Below, one piece after another: positions 10,226-21,131 of a stretch of 64,000 bases of DNA. Within the stretch, counting starts at the first letter, position 1; every line of letters begins with the position of its first letter. The position numbers and the translations under genes are program-made. The notes beneath the pieces were generated by a model. That model had not been told where the DNA came from, ran no database searches, and saw only the letters and a program-made list of their open reading frames with translations. This DNA is from Candidula unifasciata. Its lineage: Eukaryota > Mollusca > Gastropoda > Stylommatophora > Geomitridae. The stretch spans positions 884,001-948,000 of the forward strand of contig CAJHNH020004890.1 in the NCBI GenBank assembly GCA_905116865.2, in the 5' to 3' direction.

Positions 10226-10320
10226 AACCGAACGTAAAGTATATCAGCAACCTTCACAATATAACGACCACAAACTAAACGTGAACGTTGCGTCTATGGA
10301 GCCTTCATCAGTACATACAT
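10226..10320 (-). ncRNA. Hammerhead-like motif at the PLE terminus
   Basis: On the minus strand CTGATGA is followed by a weak stem II (AGGCTCC-ATAG), then GCAA in place of GAAA. A hairpin pairing AACGTTCAC with GTGGTCGTT comes next (one mismatch, one wobble) as a candidate stem III. Hammerheads in PLE termini are established knowledge. Stem II and GAAA deviate here, so the copy is probably inactive. Confidence 0.45.
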
Positions 10321-10739
10321 AAATAAAACAGTACCACACAAATACATAAAAATCACTTAGCTTAGTATCTCGAAGCAGCCAGGTCGATGTCTTGTCAGTA
10401 AACTGACGGGGCATATAGGACCGGAGAATAAATACCCCCTGGAATTCGAGGGGCCGTAACTGAATGGTTTTAGATAAAACAGTGTGGACAGTCCAATCCG
10501 TTAGGATTTTAGATGAAACTGTGTTGGCAGTTCAGTCCTATGTGTTTTAAAGTGCCCAAAATGAAAATAAAGCAATTTTCAAGAGATTTGAGGACTCTGT
10601 CGCTGGAGTGGTTAGATTTTATGGCTGTCACCTCCGTGTCCTAGACACCTTGATGATCATGGAAACTGAAGTGCAATGGTACTGGTTTCAAGGCACCGTT
10701 CTGCACATCCGAAAGGTGTTGTCTGAACCTGTCTGCCAG

Positions 10740-11615
10740 TCATAGACCCGTTTCACAGATGTATTTCATGCCACATCTCTTGCAGCTGATAGCGTAAATG
10801 ACATTGCTGCTCGTGCAGTAGAATGTTTCACGTATGTTGAAGGTGGCTTTCGGGAATTCCAGACTTGTCCCATGTATCACATATGGACAGGTCCTGCATA
10901 CGGGTTTGTGGCTTGAGACCGTGCCGAAGTGGGACTCTGACGCAGGCCATAACCAACTCTGGACTAAGATGTCCTTGAGGCTTCTGTCATGTCTGAAGGC
11001 CACTAGAGGAAGTTCAGAGAAAATCGTGCTGGTGGCAGGGTCAACCCTAAGGATGGAGAGATGCATAAGGAGAATATTTTTAACCCGGATGTTGTGAGGG
11101 TGGTTAGTAAGTGTGAGGGTGGGTCTATTGTGGTGACATTTAAGCTTGGAAACGAGAACCTCGGTACGATGGATAGACAGCGCTCGGTAAAAGGTGGCAG
11201 ATATGAAAGGTACAGGATACTCTCGAAGCTGGAAGAAGTCCAGCATTTCTACGGCCTTGTTGTGAAAGTCGTCGTTCTCTTGGCATAGTCCGGGGAGACG
11301 TAGAAACTGGGAGACAGGAATGGAGTCCTTGCAGGAAGAGGAATGGGAGGACGCGTAGAGAAGAAAAGCGTGGGAATCAGTAGCCTTACAGTACACAGAG
11401 GTGCTGAAGCCTTTAGAGTCCACAGTGACAGTGAGATCCAGAAGTGCATCGGATACTGGGACAGAAGTGGAAGAAAATAATGAAGTTCTGGTAATTGTGC
11501 AGTTCAGGTAGGGGCACTCATCGATGTACCTCATATAGAGCTCGGGGAGCCTACTTGCATACGCATGGCTTGGTGCCCATAGCGATGCCGCTGATCTGGT
11601 TAAAATAGTGGCCAT
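10740..11615 (-). pseudogene. Penelope-like RT C-terminus, linker and start of GIY-YIG domain
   Basis: The 291-codon frame begins inside the RT. Residues 69-107 contain the PLE block with SSCKDSIPVSQFLRL, followed by NDDFHNKAVEMLDFFQLREYP. A Cys motif, CRTC, lies at 241-244. NVIYAISCKRC (271-281) and YICETG (285-290) match the two short strands that name the GIY-YIG nuclease. A stop then interrupts the nuclease, and its continuation is readable just downstream. In intact elements this protein reverse transcribes the element and nicks the target. The Met is not a real start. Confidence 0.82.
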
Positions 11616-11645
11616 GAAACTCGAAAAAGTTTAGAGTGAGCACTA

Positions 11646-11928
11646 ACGGCCAGACGTATCAAAGGGTCATTGGCTATGGCCGGACTGACTCTTTGATTTA
11701 GACAGAACTGACTTTTAATAACGCTGTAGATTGATAGAACTTACACACTGCAAAGAAATTGTGAGCAATATTTTTCAAAAAAAAGAACATTCTGAATCAA
11801 AATTTAAATAAAAAATAACAATAAGTGTAGTTGCCTACTGAAATACTCACTGTTAATAGAAATGTACAGAAGTAGCATCATTCAAATATTGCACAGTTAA
11901 AACTTTTAGTGGTCAGAACTTATGATAT
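11646..11928. other. Spacer before tRNA-Leu locus 2
   Basis: AT-rich DNA with no identifiable feature. Confidence 0.4.
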
Positions 11929-12046
11929 GTCAGGATGGCCGAGCGGTCTAAGGCGCCAGACTCAAGGTTCGAAACCTTCCGCCGAATTGGTGGTAGAGTG
12001 TTCTGGTCCACGAATGTGGGCATGGGTTCAGATCCCACTTCTGACA
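11929..12046 (+). tRNA. tRNA-Leu(CAA), with intron, probably decayed
   Basis: The gene starts GTCAGGATGGCCGAGCGGTC and has anticodon CAA (11963-11965), an intron and a class-II variable arm like its two neighbours. The T arm reads ATGGGTTCAGATCCCAC. That breaks the first T-stem pair (A opposite C) and replaces the near-invariant A58 with G, which also alters box B. A TTTTT run follows. The two changes together suggest a pseudogene or poorly expressed copy. Confidence 0.75.
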
Positions 12047-12550
<504 letters not shown>

Positions 12551-12557
12551 AATTTTA

Positions 12558-12561
<4 letters not shown>

Positions 12562-12639
<78 letters not shown>
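12562..12639 (+). repeat. (TA)n then (GT)n microsatellites
   Basis: A TA tract at 12562-12606 passes directly into GT repeats at 12607-12639. Together with the (CTGT)n array it makes a compound microsatellite of nearly 290 bp. Confidence 0.98.
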
Positions 12640-12640
<1 letters not shown>

Positions 12641-12933
12641 AAGGGATTAAGTTATGGAAGGTTGTAGCTGCTCCCAAAAAAGCTGTTTAAAAATGTGTGC
12701 TGTCTCCACAATGATGTTTTTAGTGTACATACCTCCGTCTATGGGAATACGATGCCATGAGGCCCCAGTCGCTCCCACAAAAACCACGAAAGCGATTTAA
12801 AAAAAAATTAACCCTTTATCGCGGAAATCGAACATAGCACTCGGGGATGATAAAGTTGTAAATTATACCGACTAAACTCTAAATCACGGAGCGGCATGAA
12901 AATCATGAAAAACGTTTACCCACGTTTCAGTAG

Positions 12934-13051
12934 GTCAGGATGGCCGAGCGGTCTAAGGCGCCAGACTCAAGGTTCATAACCTTCACCCGACGTGGTGGCA
13001 GAGTGTTCTGGTCCACGAATGTGGGCGTGGGTTCAAATCCCACTTCTGACA
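12934..13051 (+). tRNA. tRNA-Leu(CAA), with intron
   Basis: The gene starts GTCAGGATGGCCGAGCGGTC and has anticodon CAA at 12968-12970. The intron following it starts GGTTCATAACC. The long variable arm comes next, then the intact T arm GTGGGTTCAAATCCCAC and acceptor partner TTCTGAC with discriminator A. A run of T directly after the gene (13053 on) is a good Pol III terminator. This looks functional. Confidence 0.9.
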
Positions 13052-13061
13052 ATTTTTTTTT

Positions 13062-14410
13062 AACACAAAACCGCTATAGTTGAACATATGAAAGCGTTAT
13101 TTGTTGTCGCCACATAAAAGTGTAAATAAATCAAATCTACATTGACACAAGAGTGATAATCCTAAAGCCGCTGAGCCTTGAATGCTCTTTGCCTGGTTTT
13201 CGGAGTGGGTCTAAATAGCCGCGCACCGAGTCGTGGTGTACTGTTACAGTTCTTATACTGATTGATGGAAAAAGCAATCTTCCTCAAGTCCTCATCATCC
13301 CTGTTTCTCGTGTGGGTAGAGTATACCTGACCACGTCTGGCCCCGGCGGGGTGTATTTTCATTTTTGCCCCCCTTTCAAAGTAACTGTTATATCAGCCTG
13401 AACGATATCCTCGTTGCACTTATTCTCTTTGATACTCAATAGATCCGCTCTAACCGAATTTTTAAATTTCATTATCTTTATGATCTGTTTGTGCTATGAA
13501 TGTCTACAGAAGCGTCTCACCTTTCACTTTGTCCGAAGTCATGGGCCTAACATTATCTCTTTATATTGATCCTGTAGTGGTAGGTCTATATGTTCTTTTG
13601 TATTTGACTGTATAGTTTTCAGAATCTTCCCAAATGACTTATCCCTTCTGATTTTGGTCATTTTGGTCATATCATGTTCTTATTTAGATTTCTTTTTATC
13701 TGCTGCACACTCTTCTGTATTTCCTGTACAATCTTTGTACTGCTTTCTTGTGACTTTTGGGGTGACGGTGAGTTTTCTGTAGTTGTACAACTGCAACTTT
13801 CTTTGCTTTCCATGCCCGTTCTACATATGGGGTCCACCATGGAGGCTGCACAACAGGAGAGCTGGTAGTCCTGTTGCATGCCTGCTGCTGAAGGCGTCCA
13901 AGAAGGGTATTGGTTCAGTCATACCTGAAGGTCCTGCGCGTTCTCACAGGCTTGTTCTTAACTGCTTTGGAAATCAGTACTGAAAATGTCGAGCTGTGGC
14001 AAATTTTTTGCTTTTGTCAGACGGTGGCCGTTGCATTTTTGCTCCATTTGTGGACTAAAAGGATATAGTTTCGTCTTAGAGCTTCTGAGATGAGTGCATG
14101 GCGTGACACTATGAGCTGTAGATTTCATTTGGAATGTTTTTTGACTGTGACGAACGTGTTGGTGTGAATTGTAGATTCAGAAAATGGCGAGATGCCTGTT
14201 GTCGCAATATTGGTGGTGCCATTATGCAATTAAACTTGATCGTGTGTGCAACTGCGGATCTGTTAGTGACTTCTGCTACCATCCATGATGAGCTGCATTG
14301 TTTGTGTTCGCACTTCGAATGGCTACCGTATGATTTTAATGCGTGTGTATGCTAGATATGCAGAGACAGCAGTCTGCCGATCTTTTCACAAGGGACTGTG
14401 ATGAACATCC
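13062..14410. other. No firm gene; possible decayed coding remnant on minus strand
   Basis: On the minus strand between about 13880 and 13160, broken frames read as continuous protein-like text (TTTENSPSPQKSQESSTKIVQEIQ, a Lys/Gln-rich, coiled-coil-like stretch), followed by further pieces in other frames. It could be a decayed retroelement ORF1. I recognise no domain. Confidence 0.25.
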
Positions 14411-14849
14411 TGTGTGTTTTTTGTTGGCACAGGAGCGGGACAACTATGGGGTTGTCCGTTTGCTATGAAGCTGAAACTAAGATTACCAGATTCCCCTATA
14501 CGCTGAATACCAGCTAGCGTCTGCTGAGTCTATCAAGCAAGTGCCGTCTCCACAACTAAGGTTGCTCGCAATGGATTTCCAAACCTCTCCACCTCTTGTC
14601 TTAGTTTGTACCTCTTACAAACTATTGTAGATACTTCCTTTTATTTTACTGTCCGTCTCTTGCTCGTCTGCCTGCTTTTGTTTTCTTCAGTAATCTAACT
14701 CACACCCGAAGGTGGAATGAAGGAATAGACTGCGAGTTTTGTGTGACGTACAAACGGTACATTAGAATGATGAGGTTCATGAGGTCCTGAAAGTTAACTA
14801 TCCAAAAGGCTGTTAAAGCCCCCCGCCCTTTCCTCCCCCACTGTGAGAA

Positions 14850-15020
14850 GAGACAATTCGTTCATGTGGTAACTGCAAAGAGAAAGACAATGAGAAGATC
14901 GTTGACAGTCTTTTGTCATGGCATAGAATTATGTCAGCACACAAGACGCCCAGAGATCACATGATGTGAAGAAACATGACCACCCATTCCAGTCATCTGA
15001 TGATGATCATTGATCACTAT
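14850..15020 (+). mobile_element. LINE-C 3' tail
   Basis: Contains KTMRRSLTVFCHGIE-type text, then CTGATGATGATCATTGATC. It matches the end of the larger LINE-C copy (22740-22895) base for base in places, including the (GAT)n-type tail. It is 5'-truncated to its last 170 bp. Confidence 0.6.
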
Positions 15021-15199
15021 CTTCTACTTATAGTACTGCCATTTGGCGTTGGCAGTCAGTCACGTCTAGCCACAATCTTGTGTCTCTATGCACATTATTT
15101 GCCATTCTGATACCTATAGATGTTCATATTTTCTGCAGCAGCAACCCCCCCCCCCCCCTCCTTTCCACCAGGTACAGAAGTTCTTTGTTAAAGTTTTTG

Positions 15200-15570
15200 T
15201 TAGCATGCTTTGTATATTTTTTCCAGGGATGCCGGTGTGGTAGGAAATGAGCAGGCAGATAGACTGGCTGGCTCTGCACCACATGGTAGTGAACTGATAT
15301 ATGACAAGTTAGATATTGTGAGGGCCCTTTGGGTGTGAGTGAACAGTTCGGAGGCACAGACAGATCACTATGGTCTAAGGAGAATGGCGCTGCGAGGAGT
15401 TACTAGGGGATCTGGCCGACGCTCAACACTCAGGAGAAGGACTGATGGATATACAATCAGACGCTTACTGGTACGATCTGAACTGGAACTCTTTGTTTGC
15501 TGCTGAAGATGGGGACTGAGCATTTATGGGTGTGTCCTGAGTCCTGTGATGTCGAAACTTAATTCAACAT
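15200..15570 (+). mobile_element. LINE-B 3' fragment
   Basis: Starts in the RNase H block with AGDRLAGSA-type text (GNEQADRLAGSAPHGSELIYD) and runs to the family's 3' end (GAGTCCTGTGATGTCG AAACTTAATTC). The TIR element at 15577 begins directly after its end. Confidence 0.75.
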
Positions 15571-15576
15571 TTAAAG

Positions 15577-16485
15577 TTTTGGCTCTACTGGCAAATCCGG
15601 ACGAAGAATAAACAGACTTGGACGACTTAGTCAGAGTTATCTCCCGTCGCCGCACTCCAAACAGTGATCGGAAAAGCCACAACGAAACAAAGAAGACAGT
15701 CACGTCGACATCAGGGCTGCCAATGCTTGGTTGTTTCCCCCAGATGTGGGGTTTTTTTTCGACGCTGCAGGACAATTCTGGGTTGTTGTTTTTTTTGGGT
15801 GTGTTTTGTTTGTTCGTGTTTGCCGATTTGTATGCTTTAATGATCGATAAATTTGCGTGGTTAGGGGGGTAGGGGTTAGGGTTAGGGAGTAGGATTAGGA
15901 TTAGGGTTAGCGGTAGGGTTAGGATTAGCGTTAGATTTGACAATTTTGACGCCGGAGTTTCCTATAATCGCGCACAGTCCCATACACACACACAAACAAT
16001 CGAGGGCCTCTGGATGCTGGTCACACGCACAATTCGCCAACGATTGGGGGCACCAGCCGCACGCTATTGGCGTCATATTTGGCAGAGTTTCAGTGGCGCC
16101 ACTCCCACAAACATCATAGTGTTGGCCAGTATTTCGAAATCCTACGTCAAAATTTTCACATCTAACCCTAACCCTACCCCTAACCCTACCCCTATCCCTA
16201 ACCCTACCCCTAACTCTAATCAAACAACCGCATGATGATGACTACACAACCATTCACAGTGCCTCACGCAACCGTACGCAACTGTGCACGCAGCCATATG
16301 ATGATGCCACGATGTCTCACGCAACCGTACGCAGCCCTACACGCAACCGCAGGATGATAGGTAAGTGTGTCGTTTGTTTCGTTTGTTTTCCGATTACTGT
16401 TCGGAGTGCGGCGACGGGAGATAACTCTGACTAAGTCGTCCAAGTCTGTTTATTCTTCGTCCGGATTTGCCAGTAGAGCCGAAAA
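15577..16485. mobile_element. TIR element with inverted telomere-like subterminal blocks
   Basis: About 115 bp at the left end (15581-15695) recur as the reverse complement at the right end (16366-16480), with only scattered mismatches. Inside lie a G-rich TTAGGG-variant block (15860-15936) and, in opposite orientation, a CCCTAA-variant block (16164-16219). I find no transposase frame, so this looks like a non-autonomous DNA transposon. A target duplication could not be fixed: the left flank is a LINE-B end and the right flank is the start of another LINE-B fragment. Confidence 0.75.
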
Positions 16486-16499
16486 TCTTTAGCGCAAGA

Positions 16500-17070
16500 C
16501 AGTCTAGTTTACGGCATCACAACATCTAGCATGAGATTAGAGGTGGAGGTGATAACTGCAGTTCTCCGGTGGCTAGAGAACAAGATGCACACACACGTCG
16601 TAATTGTAACAGACTCTGAAAGCACGCTGAGAAAGGTGAAGACAGGGATGCTTCGAGCAGAGTGGCAAGCTTCACTGGGAAGGTCACGGGTGGTGAGCAT
16701 ACTTTGGATCTTTTCTCTGGGCCATGCCGGCGTAGTTGGTAATGAACAGGCAGACAGACTTGGCTGGATCTGCACCACTGGGTGGTGAATTGATACATGA
16801 CAAGGCAGATGTGGTCAAGGCCCTTTGGGAACAAGCAACGGAATCAGTAGAGAAACAAGATTATTATGGTCATGAGGCACCTGGGTGTAACCAGAGGGTC
16901 TGGCCGGCTCACTACACTCAGAGGAAAGGCAAGACAGACATATTACCAGGTTGTGACCGGTACCATCAGTATTGGAACTATGCGCTGGCTGCTGAAGATG
17001 AGGACAGAGCACACATGGGAATGTCTTGAGTGCTGTGATGTCAATTCTTGACTCAACTTAACTCAACTTT
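16500..17070 (+). mobile_element. LINE-B 3' fragment, RNase H well preserved
   Basis: The plus-strand frame 16531-16788 reads VIVTDSESTLRKVKTGMLRAE and VSILWIFSLGHAGVVGNEQADRL, giving RNase H acidic residues and the G-H-x-G-x-x-x-N-E-x-A-D block. The frame shifts at about 16770 and continues as SAPLGGELIHDKADVVKALWE. The 3' end (GTGATGTCAATTCTTGACTC) is followed by CAACTT/AACTCAACT pentamers. Confidence 0.8.
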
Positions 17071-17234
17071 GGGACCTCTTAAAAGGTAATCCTCATCCAC
17101 ATGATGGTACTTTATGTCACAGGGTGCTTATAGCTTTGTGGGATGTCCTGGTGGGGTAAAACATACATACATACATACTTAGTGAAGTTAGACATTTATA
17201 AAAAAAAAAAAAAAAATACCCATTCACCTTTGTA

Positions 17235-17523
17235 TTCTTATTCTCTGCGGTCCCCAGTTGTAAACTCCAGCAAGAAGTTCTGGTTGTTTGTCCACCTCTG
17301 ACTTTATTCTTGTTCCAAAACCTGAGTGTTGCACGCACATCTGCTTTGCAAATCTGACTAATTTCTATGCAGATTGTTGGTTCCTGACCTCTCAGGCAGA
17401 TGCACTGTGACTTCGAAGGAACCCCCCAATTCATCGACTCTTACAAAATACTTATTAGAGAGGTAGTGGGTCTATTCTTGTGTTCCCCACAATGGGGCTC
17501 TGGAACTCATACGGGGTACCCTT
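17235..17523 (+). repeat. Rep4 dispersed repeat, copy a (near full length)
   Basis: A unit of about 285 bp starting CCAGTTGTAAACTCCAGCAAG, passing through CAGATTGTTGGTTCC, CTCTCAGGCAGATGCACT and GGTCTATTCTTGTGTTCCCC, and ending GGAACTCATACGGGG. The same ordered landmarks recur at 28380-28681, 50415-50695 and 59300-59575 and as partial copies elsewhere. No open frame is conserved. It may be a SINE or a retroelement tail. Confidence 0.75.
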
Positions 17524-18037
17524 GTAATGAAAGAACCTAGTCGAATGTTCACCCCTTCTCATCAGAGAGCCATCTATGAATATCACATCGTTTCAACATG
17601 AATTATTTTTGACCACCAATGACTCACTTGCTTTCCATTCCCTGCACATATCTCACTAGACAATCCTGCATTATTTGGTGGTACTTTAGCATACTCCTGT
17701 TTATATGCTGTCTTGTCAATTCTACAATAACGTTTGAGGTTATCTGGTCTGTGTCCATAGATCTCACCCAAAGACTCAGCTGGCCAGTGTTAAATGTCTT
17801 TTGCAATATTTGATTGTAATATCCTGTTTGGCTGAAAAAACTTACTGGGCCTTAGAAGCAACTGAAGCTGCACAGATGAAATCTTCAAACAGTTAATACA
17901 AACAACCCTTCAGTATAAGAAAAACTTATTTGTAGTATTCTTAGACCAAGAGCAATCATTACACAAAGTTGACTAACAAGTATTAAATGGCTTGATATGA
18001 AGTAAGCGATCATCTCATCAGAGTGTGGAAAAGTTTA
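17524..18037. other. No clear gene; possible RT scrap near 17865-18000
   Basis: A short frame reads YKKNLFVVFLDQEQSLHKVD, which resembles the RT motif around the first catalytic Asp (FIDYEKAFDKVD). It is too short and degenerate to assign. Confidence 0.3.
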
Positions 18038-19307
18038 CAGTAGAACCTCGCTTAACGAGCACCTCTCATAACGAGTAATTTGCATAAAGAGCAAAACAAA
18101 TTGTAAAAGAATGACTTGCTTAACGAGCGACATTTCGCATAACGAGTGGCGAGGAGAGATGAAGTCCCGGATTGTGCGCATGTTACATCAGTCTGTGTTG
18201 AGCACTCGTTCCAGTAGCATCGTAGTGTCGCTTGTATTCACACATTTTCTCAAACTTGTGTTATATTGTGATATATGTACATGAATCCCCCAGGCCTACA
18301 AGATGACCCCCCTGAAGAATTTAAGTTCATTAAGATCGAGTTTCTGCCTCCCAACACCACTCCGTTAATCCAACCAATGGACCAGCAAGTTATTTATAAC
18401 TTTAAGAAGCTCTACACTATAGCACTCTTCGAGCATTGTTTTCAGGTGACCGAAGGGACCAACCTCACTCTCAAAGAGTTTTGGAAAAATCACTTCCACA
18501 TCGTTGTCTGCCTGATCAAGATGATCGACAAGGCTGGGGAAGGGGTTACCAAGAGAACCCTAATTTCTGCTTGGAAGAAGCTTTGGCAGGAAAGCGTTGT
18601 CGATTTGTGACTTTGAGGGGTTCGAGACAGTATCTGTGGATCCTGTAATCAACGAGATTGTGTCTTTGGCCACTATCATGGGATTGTAGGTGGATAACAG
18701 TGATATCAAAGAGCTTGTGGAAGAGCACAGCCAGAGCTGACCACCCAAGAGTTTCAGAGGAAAGTTTGTCAGAGGAGGAGGAGGAGGTAACAGAAAAGCA
18801 TAAATCTTCTGGCGAAATAAGAGACATGCTGAAAGCATGGCAAACTGTTGCATCTTACATTGAGAAGCATCACCCTAATAAGGAAGTGGCTATGTGCGTT
18901 GCAATTTTTTTTTATGATAATGATGTGTCGCATTTTCACCAAATTTTGAAGCGTCTGCAAAAACAAATGTCTCCAGACATCTTTTTAGTAACAAAAAAAA
19001 TTATTAGCTATGTATCATTATGATGTCGACTTTTTTTAATTCTGCAAATCGAATTCGCATTCCAGGTTGGTTCATTCAGCGTTTGAAGAAAAGATGAAGA
19101 TGATTCACTCTCCTTAACAATATGTATATAATTTTCTTTGAATAAACATTATACATAGCACATTGTGAGTATTCTTTTTTTTTGACATGGAACGCATTAT
19201 TATATTTTACATTAATTTATATGAGAAACATTGTTTCCCATAACGAGTGTTTCGCTTAACGAGTATGATTCTCAAACGAACTATGCTCGTTAAGCGAGGT
19301 TCCACTA
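18038..19307 (+). mobile_element. Tigger/pogo-type DNA transposon, internally deleted
   Basis: The terminal inverted repeat CAGTAGAACCTCGCTTAACG at the left (from 18038) pairs with its reverse complement at the right, ending 19307. TA target duplications flank the element (18036-18037 and 19308-19309). Further ACGAGT motifs repeat near both ends. At 1270 bp it is shorter than an intact Tigger. Only the C-terminal part of the transposase remains (18275-19023). Confidence 0.9.
18275..19023 (+). pseudogene. Tigger transposase C-terminal fragment, frameshifted
   Basis: The frame at 18275-18610 reads FIKIEFLPPNTTPLIQPMDQQV, the conserved block after the third catalytic region of jerky/Tigger DDE transposases. 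KKLYTIALFEHCF and TLISAWKKLWQE follow. A stop and frameshift follow at 18610. The tail resumes as FETVSVDPVINEIVSLATIMGL and then SGEIRDMLKAW at 18658-19023. The N-terminal DNA-binding domains and first catalytic Asp residues are missing, which agrees with an internal deletion. Not functional. Confidence 0.85.
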
Positions 19308-19464
19308 TATATGGAATTTGCAGGTGTGTAGTTAAATTAACATTGAAACCATTCACAGTAACATATAGAGAAATATAGGGATAAGCAAAGTTGCTAAGCT
19401 CAAGAACAAAAATATTAATATTGATAAACCACTCTTTTTTGCTGACCAGGCCTTGATAACAGAT

Positions 19465-21131
19465 ACATCCATGAAACTGCAACATCTCACAGCCATGAAA
19501 CTGCAACATCTCACATCCATGAAACTGCAACAATATCACAGCCATGAAACAGCCACAACATCTCACATCCATGAAACTGCAACATCTCACATCCATGAAA
19601 CTGCAACATCTCACATCCATGAAACTGCAACATCTCACATCCATGAAACTGCAACAATATCTCACAGCCATGAAACAGCCACAACATCTCACATCCATGA
19701 AACTGAAACAACATATCACATCTATGAAACTGCAACAACATCTGACATCTATGAAACTGCAACACCCTCTCAGCCATGAAACAACAACATCTCACATCTA
19801 TGAAACTGCAACATCTCACACCCATGAAACTGCAACAACATCTCACATCTATGAAACTGCAACAACATCTGACATCCATGAAACTGCAACAAAATCTCAC
19901 ATCCATGAAACTGCAACAACATCTGACATCCATGAAACTGCAACATCTGACATCTATGAAACTGCAACACCCTCTCAGCCATAAAACAACAACATCTCAC
20001 ATCTATTAAACTGCAACATCTCACATCCATGAAACTGCCACAACATCTCACATCTATGAAACTGCAACAACATCTGACATCCATGAAACTGCAACAACAT
20101 CTCACATCCATGAAACTGCAACATCTCACATCCATGAAACTGCAACATCTCACATCCATGAAACTGCAACATCTCACATCCATGAAACTGCAACAATATC
20201 TCACAGCCATGAAACAGCCACAACATCTCACATCCATGAAACTGCAACAACATATCACATCTATGAAACTGCAACACCCTCTCAGCCATAAAACAACAAC
20301 ATCTCACATCTATTAAACTGCAACATCTCACATCCATGAAACTGCCACAACATCTCACATCTATGAAACTGCAACAACATCTGACATCCATGAAACTGCA
20401 ACAACATCTCACATCCATGAAACTGCAACAACATCTCACATCTATGAAACTGCAACAACATCTGACATCCATGAAACTGCAACAACATCTCACATCTATG
20501 AAACTGCAACAACATCTCACATCTATGAAACTGCAACAACATCTCACATCTATGAAACTGCAACAACATCTCACATCTATGAAACTGCAACAACATCTCA
20601 CATCCATGAAATTGCAACAACATCTCACATCCATGAAACTGCAACAACATCTCACATCTATGAAAATGCAACATCTCACATCCATGAAACTGCAACAACA
20701 TCTCACATCTATGAAACTGCAACAACATCTCACATCTATGAAACTGCAACAACATCTCACATCTATGAAACTGCAACAACATCTCACATCTATGAAACTG
20801 CAACAACATCTCACATCTATGAAACTGCAACAACATCTCACATCCATGAAACTGCAACAACATCTCACATCTATGAAATTGCAACAACATCTCACATCTA
20901 TGAAACTGCAACATCTCACATCTATGAAACTGCAACAACATCTCACATCTATGAAACTGCAACATCTCACATCTATGAAACTGCAACAACATCTCACATC
21001 TATGAAACTGCAACATCTCACATCTATGAAACTGCAACATCTCACATCTATGAAACTGCAACAACATCTCACATCTATGAAACTGCAACAACATCTCACA
21101 TCTATGAAACTGCAACATCTCACATCCATGA
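19465..21131 (+). repeat. 24/27-bp minisatellite, about 1.7 kb
   Basis: Tandem units of the type ATGAAACTGCAACAACATCT plus CACATC(C/T) come in a 27-bp form and a 24-bp form lacking one CAA, mixed in varying order, with roughly 60-65 units. A variant block AACACCCTCTCAGCCAT recurs at about 19761, 19966 and 20271, marking a higher-order repeat of about 200-305 bp. Both unit lengths are multiples of three, so long frames stay open on both strands. These are by-products. The right edge abuts a LINE fragment. Confidence 0.97.

Larger units (their letters stand above)
10226..11645 (-). mobile_element. Penelope-like element (PLE) with GIY-YIG end
   Basis: The minus strand carries the distal half of a Penelope-like retroelement. 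Above 11615 a broken frame shows HGHYFNQISGIAMGTK, the RT catalytic-region block. The open frame at 10740-11615 then carries the rest of the RT and linker. Below 10740 the GIY-YIG endonuclease continues after a stop codon (LADRFRQHLSD). The downstream end (10226-10320) has a hammerhead-like motif shared with 8549-8640. The copy is 5'-truncated and disrupted, hence inactive. Confidence 0.8.

Noticed and set aside
15860..16219. Real telomere or chromosome-fusion scar
   Set aside because: The telomere-like motifs are irregular, short and lie symmetrically inside a TIR element, so a mobile-element origin fits better.
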